Origin: Nitrososphaerota archaeon
GTDB taxonomy: Archaea > Thermoproteota > Nitrososphaeria > Nitrososphaerales > UBA57
Direction of reading: 5' to 3'
Assembly: GCA_022572285.1 (NCBI GenBank)
Contig: JACZWF010000006.1
Location: 1-17,490 of the forward strand
Length of the DNA: 17,490 nt
In this document: piece by piece, positions 6,754-13,166 of the stretch
Numbering within the stretch: the first letter of the stretch is position 1
Layout: each line of letters opens with the position of its first letter
Translations under genes and position numbers: made by a program
Notes under the pieces: generated by a model
Told to the model about the DNA's origin: nothing
Seen by the model: only the letters and a program-made list of their open reading frames with translations
Databases searched by the model: none

Positions 6754-7323
6754 TTGAACAAAGAGATCCTATTCAAGGCGTACGATGAAGCTTATTCAAA
6801 GAAATTTGGTTCTCTCGCATGCGTAGATATTGGTTGCAGTCAATGTGAGAAAGACGTAGAGTTTGTCGTTCTTCTCCCACATGAGGAGGAATATATCGAG
6901 TCGAGGACAGGGAAGAAGGTTATCACCAGGGATGTTCACGTCGGAGATTCTATCATCAAGATTATGCCTCTTCCGTGTTCTTTCATGAAAGAGGAGAAAT
7001 GCACCATCCACGCCGATCGGCCGATGATGTGCCGGAACTATCCATACTATGTGGATCCCATAGCGGGGGAGGTTAAGATTAGTTTGGATTCTCTGTGCCC
7101 ACTTGCCGAAGGCCTTGCTAAGGATGATAGCCGGCAACAGGAGTTCAAACAGGTTTGGGGTAAATTGGCAACCGTTATTGGGGAGGATTTCTTTCTCAAA
7201 ATGAAAATGAGTTCAGAGCTGTGGATGCACGGAAGAGAATCTGTTAAGACACTAGAGAAGTTTAGAGATTCCAAGAATGCTAGTACTGGGATTGATATTC
7301 ACCTAAAGATGAGTGGGTCCTGA
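6754..7323 (+). CDS. YkgJ-like Cys-cluster (Zn/Fe-chelating) protein
   Basis: A 189-residue protein of the YkgJ/UPF0153-type cysteine-cluster family, predicted to bind zinc or iron. Cysteines are at 23, 28, 31 (CVDIGCSQC), 75, 83, 93 and 115. The second block, PCSFMKEEKCTIHADRPMMCRNYP, is highly typical (C-x-I-x-x-x-R-P-x-x-C-R-x-Y-P pattern). The first block is spaced differently from the usual CxxCGxCC form. The biochemical role of the family is not established. The start is TTG at 6754: a stop lies in frame at 6715, and a TATA-like TTATTATCC about 27 nt upstream suits a leaderless start. Its stop overlaps the csl4 start by one base (TGATG), so the two are almost surely co-transcribed and perhaps translationally coupled. 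Confidence 0.8.
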   Translation: MNKEILFKAYDEAYSKKFGSLACVDIGCSQCEKDVEFVVLLPHEEEYIESRTGKKVITRDVHVGDSIIKIMPLPCSFMKEEKCTIHADRPMMCRNYPYYVDPIAGEVKISLDSLCPLAEGLAKDDSRQQEFKQVWGKLATVIGEDFFLKMKMSSELWMHGRESVKTLEKFRDSKNASTGIDIHLKMSGS

Positions 7324-7871
7324 TGGTCAAGACTCAGGAAAAGGTCCTTCCGGGAACCAAACTGGCAAGTATAGAGGAGTTTGAGGGTGGACAAGGCACC
7401 TACACTAGGGACGACTCGGTAAGAGCCCTCCTTCTAGGTAGGGCACAGTATGATATCAAGGCTAGGAAAGTAACAATCCAACCGGTAAAGACTAGATCTA
7501 TGATACCAAGTCAGGGCGACTCGGTCACGGGTACAGTCGAGGTGGCTCACTCAAGCATGCTGAGCCTCAGGATACAATCGGTCAATGGGAAAGATAGCGC
7601 GGCAGGTTTTACTGGCCTCCTATTGTTGGGTGGACAGAGAGGACGCGGGAAGAGGCCCATAATAGGCAAATACTCTGATGTAATCAGAGCCACAGTTGTT
7701 AGTAATAGAAATGGGATAATCCAGTTGGCACTAAAGGGGAAGGATGACGGAGTCCTGCTGGCTATCTGCAGCTCCTGCGGATCTAAGGTCAGCAGGCACG
7801 GAACAAGAATAAAATGTTCATTCTGTGGTCTATTAGAGGAGAGAGGACTTTCTCCAGACTTCGCGGCCTGA
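7323..7871 (+). CDS. csl4: Exosome RNA-binding subunit Csl4
   Basis: A 182-residue Csl4, one of the two alternative cap subunits (with Rrp4) of the archaeal exosome. It binds RNA above the Rrp41/Rrp42 hexamer and also contacts DnaG. The three expected domains are seen. The N-terminal domain holds LPGTKLASIEEF, typically near the start. An S1 domain spans about 60-140 (GDSVTGTVEV, SDVIRATVVS, IQLAL). The C-terminal zinc ribbon has Cys149, Cys152, Cys165 and Cys168 (CSSC and CSFC). The S1 domain carries a Gly/Arg insertion, LLLGGQRGRGKRP, probably a basic loop. The start ATG overlaps the stop of the upstream gene by one base. Confidence 0.92.
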   Translation: MVKTQEKVLPGTKLASIEEFEGGQGTYTRDDSVRALLLGRAQYDIKARKVTIQPVKTRSMIPSQGDSVTGTVEVAHSSMLSLRIQSVNGKDSAAGFTGLLLLGGQRGRGKRPIIGKYSDVIRATVVSNRNGIIQLALKGKDDGVLLAICSSCGSKVSRHGTRIKCSFCGLLEERGLSPDFAA

Positions 7872-7904
7872 TTTCTGAGATAGTAGAAGAGTCTCTCACG
7901 ATTA

Positions 7905-7914
7905 ACTTTTATGC
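7905..7914 (+). promoter_or_regulatory. TATA-like box of aminotransferase gene
   Basis: ACTTTTATGC in the gap after csl4. A start 26-28 nt downstream falls near 7935, ahead of the ATG at 7950. An upstream in-frame ATG at 7911 lies within this element, which argues against it as the start codon. Confidence 0.4.
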
Positions 7915-7949
7915 TGAGGCATAATTCCATCCTCAGCAGGATTCTGACG

Positions 7950-8870
7950 ATGCCCATCGAAGAAACCAAACACATATGGATGGACGGCAAATTTGTAAAG
8001 TGGGAAGAGGCTCGTGTCCCTGTCCTTACTCATGCGCTGCATTATGGAACTGCAGTTTTCGAAGGAATACGGGCATATCCAGCGTTAGATGACCTTCTAG
8101 TCTTTAGGCTTAGAGATCATGTTGCAAGGCTACTTGAATCTGCTAAGATGTATTATCTAGACCACGCCTATACCTCAACAGATTTGCAGGATGCCATCCT
8201 GGAGCTTTTAAGGGTCAATAAGATCCGCACCTCAGCATACATTCGACCCCTGATTTTTGTGGGTTATGGCGGGATCGGACTCAACTTCACAGGTTTTCCC
8301 ATACGCGCTGCCATTGCGGCGTTTCCTTACGGAAAATACTTTGAGAAGCCAGAGCTCAAAGTCTGCATCTCGAATTGGAGAAGGATATCTGATGAATCTA
8401 TGCCACCCCAGACTAAGGCAAGTGGGAACTATCTCAACTCCGTACTGGCCAAGCTCGACGCATTGAAATCTGGGTATGATGATGCCATCCTTCTTGACCA
8501 TCGTGGATCAGTGAGTGAGGGAACTGGTGAAAATATCTTTGTGGGGAAGAATGGACGGTTTGCAACACCCCCGATCTCATCGTCGATCCTAGCAGGAATC
8601 ACAAGGGATACCGTCCTTCGACTCGCGCAAGAGTTCGAGATTGAGGTTGTTGAAAGAGAAGTAAGCCGAATGGAACTCTACACAGCCGATGAAGTTTTTT
8701 TCACCGGCACGGCAGCAGAGGTTACGGCGATAGTTGAGGTCGATCGGAGAAAAGTGGGGAACGGACAGATTGGAAAGATAACTAGGAAGATCCGAGACGC
8801 CTACTCCGAGCTCGTCAATGGCCTGAACGATCGTCACCTGGACTGGGTTACAAAGGTATACGAAGGCTGA
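7950..8870 (+). CDS. ilvE: Branched-chain-type amino acid aminotransferase (class IV)
   Basis: A 306-residue PLP-dependent class IV aminotransferase, close in length to E. coli IlvE (309). It begins with the typical IWMDGKFVKWEEARV, then the HALHYGTAVFEGIR block. The PLP-binding lysine is Lys156 in QTKASGNYL, followed by VSEGTGENIF and the phosphate-binding FFTGTAAEV. It would interconvert branched-chain amino acids and 2-oxoacids with glutamate. Because prephenate dehydratase follows after 16 nt, it may also, or instead, transaminate phenylpyruvate to phenylalanine (inference). An ATG at 7911 would add 13 residues but overlaps the likely TATA box, so 7950 is preferred. Confidence 0.93.
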   Translation: MPIEETKHIWMDGKFVKWEEARVPVLTHALHYGTAVFEGIRAYPALDDLLVFRLRDHVARLLESAKMYYLDHAYTSTDLQDAILELLRVNKIRTSAYIRPLIFVGYGGIGLNFTGFPIRAAIAAFPYGKYFEKPELKVCISNWRRISDESMPPQTKASGNYLNSVLAKLDALKSGYDDAILLDHRGSVSEGTGENIFVGKNGRFATPPISSSILAGITRDTVLRLAQEFEIEVVEREVSRMELYTADEVFFTGTAAEVTAIVEVDRRKVGNGQIGKITRKIRDAYSELVNGLNDRHLDWVTKVYEG

Positions 8871-8886
8871 TGTCAGAGCTCGCCAA

Positions 8887-9717
8887 ATGAACTCCAACCC
8901 CGTTGGATTCCAAGGTGAAATAGGGTCCTACAGCGAAGAAGCTGTCGGCAAATACTTTCGGGGAAAGGCCTCCACCGTTCCCCACAAGACTCTACACGAT
9001 CTTTTTCAAGCACTTGAAAATAATGAAATCGAGCAAGCGCTCGCACCAATAGAAAATTCTCTCGAAGGCAGTGTAACAGAGACGTATGATCTACTCCTCA
9101 GATCTACTGTCAAAGTGAATGGGGAGATGATCCTAAGGATAGTCCATTCTCTCATAGGACATCATGGTGTAAGAAAAGAGGACATTCGAACCGTGTACTC
9201 CCACCCCCAAGCTTTAGCTCAATGTAGAAGGTACCTTAGAGTTCTGGGAGTGGAAACGATCGCGGCGTATGACACAGCTGGTAGCGTCAAGATGGTCAAG
9301 GAAAGGAACGCAAGGGATTCAGCCGCGATTGCAAGTAGGGCAGCAGCAGAGACTTATGATATGGATGTGATCGAGGAAGGTATTGCGGATGAAGAGAGTA
9401 ACTATACTAGATTCTTCCTCCTTTCCATGCGTGAGGTTGAACCGACAGGAGAGGATAAAACATCAATTATCTTCTCTGCAAGTCATGTCCCTGGATCCCT
9501 GTATAGGACATTAGAGGATTTTGCCAATCGGGGAATAAACCTGACCAAGATCGAATCTCGACCCACAAGGCAGAAGCCCTGGGAATATTTTTTCTTCTTA
9601 GACTTTGAGGGCCATAAGGATGACAAGAATTGTAGGGAAGTGTTGGAAACTATCTCGAAGAGGACTGATTTCCTGAAGATTATTGGATCCTATCCCAGGG
9701 TTAAGGAGAAAGTTTGA
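8887..9717 (+). CDS. pheA: Prephenate dehydratase
   Basis: A 276-residue stand-alone prephenate dehydratase converting prephenate to phenylpyruvate in phenylalanine synthesis; no chorismate mutase domain is fused. The catalytic bilobal domain begins with GFQGEIGSYSE and includes APIENSLEGSV, YSHPQALAQC, and the hallmark NYTRFF whose Thr is catalytic. A C-terminal ACT regulatory domain (about 190-270) carries the Phe-binding ESRPTR motif. The usual GALV motif is replaced by GSLY, so feedback binding may be altered. The gene follows the aminotransferase by 16 nt and is probably co-transcribed with it. Confidence 0.94.
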   Translation: MNSNPVGFQGEIGSYSEEAVGKYFRGKASTVPHKTLHDLFQALENNEIEQALAPIENSLEGSVTETYDLLLRSTVKVNGEMILRIVHSLIGHHGVRKEDIRTVYSHPQALAQCRRYLRVLGVETIAAYDTAGSVKMVKERNARDSAAIASRAAAETYDMDVIEEGIADEESNYTRFFLLSMREVEPTGEDKTSIIFSASHVPGSLYRTLEDFANRGINLTKIESRPTRQKPWEYFFFLDFEGHKDDKNCREVLETISKRTDFLKIIGSYPRVKEKV

Positions 9718-9752
9718 ATAGCTGGGTTTGATCTCCTGGATCTTGGTCGTTA

Positions 9753-10034
9753 TTGCAGGCTAAGATCGAGAAACACGACAAGAGACTGAAGATGGAAGTT
9801 GAGGAGGAAGATCTTTCAGTTGCTCAAATCGTCCGCAAAGAGCTTCTCAAGAGGCCAGATACTGCCTTCGCCGGAGTCGTAAAGCCTCACCCTCTTCTGA
9901 CGAAGTTTATTATTGCCCTTGAAACTAAGAAGAATGACCCTGTTGTTACACTAATTGAGGGTAGCAAGAAAGCTTTCGAACAGTCAGAGGAACTTGCTAA
10001 CCAGATGAAGATCCTACTAGCCCAAGAAACATAG
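9753..10034 (+). CDS. rpoL: DNA-directed RNA polymerase subunit L (Rpo11)
   Basis: A 93-residue RpoL/Rpo11 homologue, the archaeal equivalent of eukaryotic Rpb11. With RpoD it forms the alpha-like platform for polymerase assembly. Key segments are EEEDLSVAQIVRKELL (where most relatives have EDHTLxNLLR), FAGVVKPHPLL and a C-terminal helix. The usual His-Thr in the EDHT motif is replaced by Leu-Ser. The start is TTG at 9753; the next in-frame ATG would delete the first beta strand. It lies between pheA (35 nt upstream) and tfs. Confidence 0.9.
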   Translation: MQAKIEKHDKRLKMEVEEEDLSVAQIVRKELLKRPDTAFAGVVKPHPLLTKFIIALETKKNDPVVTLIEGSKKAFEQSEELANQMKILLAQET

Positions 10035-10048
10035 CAGTCGATAACTTC

Positions 10049-10057
10049 TATATTTAA
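10049..10057 (+). promoter_or_regulatory. TATA-like box of tfs
   Basis: TATATTTAA is centred about 27-30 nt before the TTG start at 10083; this is a textbook spacing for a leaderless archaeal transcript. Confidence 0.5.
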
Positions 10058-10082
10058 CCCGTACCTGAAGAAGGACAAGAAG

Positions 10083-10424
10083 TTGCAATTTTGTGAAAAC
10101 TGTGGTGCGAGAGTAAGACCCAAGCAGATTGAAAGCAATGGGGAGACCGTGGTAGTTCTTGCATGCAATGGCTGTGGTCAGCTAATAGAGGATAAACCCA
10201 GGGAGACAGGGTTCCTTGTCAAGAAGGAGGAGATGGCCTCACCCTCCATCAAGGTAGTTGAGAGTTCCAACATCCAGACTATGCCCACGACGGAGGTAGA
10301 GTGTCCAAAGTGCAAGCACGAAGGGGCGTTCTGGTGGTTCGTGCAGACGAGAAGTGGCGATGAGCCCGCCACCCAATTTTTCCGGTGCACGAAGTGTAAT
10401 CATACTTGGAGATTCTATTCCTGA
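10083..10424 (+). CDS. tfs: Transcription factor S (TFIIS/RPB9-like)
   Basis: A 113-residue TFS, which stimulates RNA polymerase to cleave backtracked transcripts and restart elongation. Two zinc ribbons are present. The N-terminal one has CxxC (FCENCG) and CxxC (ACNGCG). The C-terminal TFIIS-type ribbon has CPKC and CTKC with the acidic Asp-Glu pair in RSGDEPATQFFRC that enters the active site. The start is TTG, four codons before the first Cys, with a TATA-like box at 10049. Its place between rpoL and pcn is a familiar archaeal arrangement. Confidence 0.94.
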   Translation: MQFCENCGARVRPKQIESNGETVVVLACNGCGQLIEDKPRETGFLVKKEEMASPSIKVVESSNIQTMPTTEVECPKCKHEGAFWWFVQTRSGDEPATQFFRCTKCNHTWRFYS

Positions 10425-10481
10425 GTCCACCTACAGTAAGTAATTTATCGCACCTAATCCGCTTCCAAGTCCGAGTATGTA

Positions 10482-11240
10482 ATGGTATTCATAGCCAAGA
10501 CAACGACTCCTAACGAATGGAAGGTTATTGCTAACACAATATCTACCGTTGTAGAGGAGGCCACTTTTGAAGCAACTGTCGAAGGGCTCTCATTTAGAGC
10601 GATGGATCCATCTCATGTCGCTCTTGTAGATCTCAATTGGCCTAACGCCGCCTTTGATCAGTATGAGTGTGATAAACAGTACAAGCTAACCGTAAGAGTT
10701 GATGAGTTTGCGAAGTTGATCAAGAGAGCTGGAAGCAAGGGAAGCATAGAAATTTCTGCGGAGGACGACGATTACCTAACTCTTAAGCTTCAGAACGGAT
10801 ACAAGAAAGAGTTTAAGATTCACCTAATAGAGAGCTCCTCAGAAGCATCTCCAATCCCTAAGCTCTCCTTCAACACGAAAGTAACCCTGAAGGAAGAATC
10901 ACTTGAGGATATATTCAATGATATCAACGTCCTTGCTGACCATATCATCATTGAGTCTACTCAAGAAGGTATTACTTTCCTCGGAAAGAGTGACGCTGGT
11001 CAGGCCTCTGTTACGTTGGAGAAATCCAGTGAGCACCTACTCGCTATGGAGGTTAAGGAGAATAGCAGGGCAACATATAGCTTGCAGTATTTGGTCAACA
11101 TGGTAAAGGCTGCAGGGGCTGCATCAGAAAATATTACCGCTGAATTTTCGAATAAGATGCCCCTTCGACTCGAGTTTCAGTTGGGTGATTCGGGCGGTAG
11201 GATTCACTTCTATCTCGCGCCACGAATCGAAGAAAGATAA
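10482..11240 (+). CDS. pcn: DNA polymerase sliding clamp (PCNA)
   Basis: A 252-residue PCNA, the usual length. Three subunits (identical or paralogous) encircle DNA and tether polymerases, Fen1 and ligase. Hallmarks are FRAMDPSHVALVDL near residue 40, a basic central channel region, the interdomain connector near 115-130, and the C-terminal YLAPRIE that meets PIP-box peptides. A TATA-like GTAATTTATC about 36 nt upstream could give it its own promoter in addition to reading from tfs. Whether other PCNA paralogues exist elsewhere cannot be seen. Confidence 0.97.
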   Translation: MVFIAKTTTPNEWKVIANTISTVVEEATFEATVEGLSFRAMDPSHVALVDLNWPNAAFDQYECDKQYKLTVRVDEFAKLIKRAGSKGSIEISAEDDDYLTLKLQNGYKKEFKIHLIESSSEASPIPKLSFNTKVTLKEESLEDIFNDINVLADHIIIESTQEGITFLGKSDAGQASVTLEKSSEHLLAMEVKENSRATYSLQYLVNMVKAAGAASENITAEFSNKMPLRLEFQLGDSGGRIHFYLAPRIEER

Positions 11241-11263
11241 ACCGATCAAACACCCAAAGGATG

Positions 11264-12016
11264 CTATCTAAATACGGATTCCTTCGCGAATACCTCAATA
11301 CCAGATGATGAGATCTTGTAGGGCTTAGGTTGAGTCTCACAATTAGTCTCTCGCATCTTCTCCACCTGAATAGCCCTCACAATTGATCCGTTTATCAAAT
11401 GGTTTTGCAGTAGAATTACGCCATGCGATAGAAACTCCTCCACATCAAGTCTCCTCTTCAATCCTGTGTGTCTGAGTTCACTTGTCATAATGCATGTCGC
11501 TCCAGAACTCACCAGAGCACCGACAAGATCCAGGATAGCACCCCGCCTCTGGATAATGTCGGGATATTGTATTATGAGCGATGTAATAGGATCGACAACA
11601 ATCCTCTTGGGCTTGATCCTCTGCACCTCTTTGTTTATTGCTTGAATAAGGGTCATCATAGAAAAGTCGCCGCGATCAATGGCCACGTCACCGATGTTGA
11701 CCTTCTCAGGCAGAAGCCGAAGTGGCGTTGCATCGACGAATCCCAAACTCCCAGCGGACTCTAGCCCCTCTAGATCCCAACCGAAACGCTTCATCTCTCT
11801 ATATAGATGGTTGCGAGCTTCCTCCATACAAACAAAGAGTCCCGTCTCCCCAAACTTCCGAATTCCTGACACCAGGAACTGGCTGGCCAAGATAGTCTTG
11901 CCAGATCCTGGCTCTCCAGAAACTAAGATTACTCTTCCGGCCGGGAGGCCACCCTCAATTAGGTCATCTAGACCTGTAACACCCGTCTTTACTCTCTCTG
12001 TCGTCTCAACGCTCAA
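11264..12016 (-). CDS. KaiC-like RecA-superfamily ATPase
   Basis: A 250-residue protein with a single KaiC domain. The N-terminal TGVTGLDDLIEGGLPAG precedes Walker A GEPGSGKT (34-41). The KaiC-type catalytic Glu pair is in CMEEA (65-66) and the Walker B Asp is Asp142 in RIVVDPITS. A conserved ELRHTG-like segment precedes the C-terminal strand pair. Archaeal members act as ATP-driven signalling or assembly switches; ArlH of the archaellum belongs to the same superfamily. Full KaiC has two such domains, so a circadian role is not implied. The start is TTG. It is divergent from a second KaiC-like gene with a shared TATA region and converges with pcn. Confidence 0.85.
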   Translation of the reverse strand: MSVETTERVKTGVTGLDDLIEGGLPAGRVILVSGEPGSGKTILASQFLVSGIRKFGETGLFVCMEEARNHLYREMKRFGWDLEGLESAGSLGFVDATPLRLLPEKVNIGDVAIDRGDFSMMTLIQAINKEVQRIKPKRIVVDPITSLIIQYPDIIQRRGAILDLVGALVSSGATCIMTSELRHTGLKRRLDVEEFLSHGVILLQNHLINGSIVRAIQVEKMRETNCETQPKPYKISSSGIEVFAKESVFR

Positions 12017-12055
12017 TTTGATCCCATTCCGGAGAAACTGTATCTATCTTTCGAT

Positions 12056-12067
12056 GGATATATAATT
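12056..12067. promoter_or_regulatory. Shared TATA region of divergent KaiC-like genes
   Basis: GGATATATAATT lies 40 nt from each of the two TTG starts (12016 on the minus strand, 12108 on the plus strand). TATATA reads as a TATA box in both directions, and each start would have a leader of roughly 15-20 nt. Confidence 0.45.
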
Positions 12068-12107
12068 ACGTAGCGACGGCATCTGGATCTAGCAGGCTCC
12101 GTAAATA

Positions 12108-12842
12108 TTGGTCAACCAGACACTCACCGCCGAGTCATTTCCAGGCGCACGGCTAGTAATTAGAAGGGGGCTCCCCGAAGGTATTTGGCTATTGGTTGGC
12201 CCCCCAGGTGGAGGGAAAAGTACCTACTGTAAGCAATTCATCTACGAAGGTTTGAGGGCAGGGCAAGATGCAATTTGGGTTTCCACCGAGGAAAATCCTT
12301 CTTCGATGATTGAGGGACTTCGATCGCTTGATCCCCCTTTACGGGAGACTGATCTTCACAAGCACTTGCGAATAGTGGACTGTTATTCTTGGAGGGCAGG
12401 AGAGAAGTCGGAAACTCCCTTCGCCGTATCTAACCCTTCTAATCTTAACGACACCAACATTGTAATCGAAAGCGCCAGAAAGGGGCTCACTAAGTTCAGA
12501 TATGTATTGGATTCTATCTCTTCTCTGGCTCTGTCCGCTGGAGCAGGGGCCATGCAGAAGTTTCTTCAGATTTCGATAGCACGACTTCGATCCGCTAGGG
12601 CTAGTGGTATATGTATCGCTGAGCTTGGAGCTCATGAGGAACTCTTTATGAATTATCTTAGATTTGCCTTTGATGGAATAATGGAGATGGAGTATCAGGA
12701 ACATGGTGATGAGATGAGAAGGACGTTCAGGATCTTCTCAATGAGAGGTGTTCGTCATACATCAGATAGACATGAGTTCACCTTAGATGAGAATGGTATC
12801 AGTTTCACCGAAAGCTCTTACGACCGATCTGGAAAGTGGTGA
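12108..12842 (+). CDS. KaiC-like RecA-superfamily ATPase, ArlH-size
   Basis: A 244-residue single-domain ATPase. Walker A is GPPGGGKST (31-39), the Glu pair is in STEENPSSM (61-62), and the Walker B Asp is Asp135 in RYVLDSISSL. It lacks the TGxxxLD lead-in of the opposite gene and is clearly not a recent duplicate of it. Length and order recall ArlH (FlaH), the ATPase that docks on the archaellum motor ArlI/ArlJ. It is followed after 6 nt by a small membrane protein and lies beside a pilus ATPase, so a role as a pilus regulator is a reasonable inference, not shown. The start is TTG; no better in-frame start precedes Walker A. Confidence 0.8.
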   Translation: MVNQTLTAESFPGARLVIRRGLPEGIWLLVGPPGGGKSTYCKQFIYEGLRAGQDAIWVSTEENPSSMIEGLRSLDPPLRETDLHKHLRIVDCYSWRAGEKSETPFAVSNPSNLNDTNIVIESARKGLTKFRYVLDSISSLALSAGAGAMQKFLQISIARLRSARASGICIAELGAHEELFMNYLRFAFDGIMEMEYQEHGDEMRRTFRIFSMRGVRHTSDRHEFTLDENGISFTESSYDRSGKW

Positions 12843-12848
12843 GAACAG

Positions 12849-13166
12849 GTGGCTCTCCTTCCTCTTATAACCGTGCTTATTTTCGATATAGCTGCGCTAG
12901 GGTCTGGGATCTTCACCCTGGTCCTCGGCTATCGCCTTGACAAGATCGTACCGTTAAAGTTCATCGAGATGGCTCTTCCGCTTTATATCGTTGGAGGATT
13001 CATCACCTGGTATGGGGGGTTGGCGCTCTTCGAGGATATATTCGGAATTATTCCCAGCCTCCATATCGAACTGCAGTCCCTTGTCATGGCAGTTATTGGA
13101 ATAATGTTAGCAAACGTCTTCTGGGCGTTATATCGATATGCCAGGATTAGCGTGGGTAAGAGCTAG
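12849..13166 (+). CDS. Small three-helix membrane protein
   Basis: A 105-residue integral membrane protein with three likely transmembrane helices at about 4-27, 39-62 and 75-97, and basic ends (RYARISVGKS) suggesting the C-terminus is cytoplasmic. No family is recognised. It starts with GTG 6 nt after the stop of the KaiC-like ATPase, so the two form a transcription unit, and it may anchor that ATPase at the membrane. Its stop codon overlaps that of the convergent pilus ATPase gene within a shared CTAG. Confidence 0.7.
   Translation: MALLPLITVLIFDIAALGSGIFTLVLGYRLDKIVPLKFIEMALPLYIVGGFITWYGGLALFEDIFGIIPSLHIELQSLVMAVIGIMLANVFWALYRYARISVGKS

Noticed and set aside
7911..7949. ATG at 7911 as the aminotransferase start
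   Set aside because: It overlaps the best TATA-like element, and family proteins start near the MPIEETKHIWMDG position.
11264..12016. Circadian clock protein KaiC
   Set aside because: Only one KaiC domain is present and no kaiA/kaiB partner is nearby; single-domain KaiC-like ATPases are widespread in archaea.
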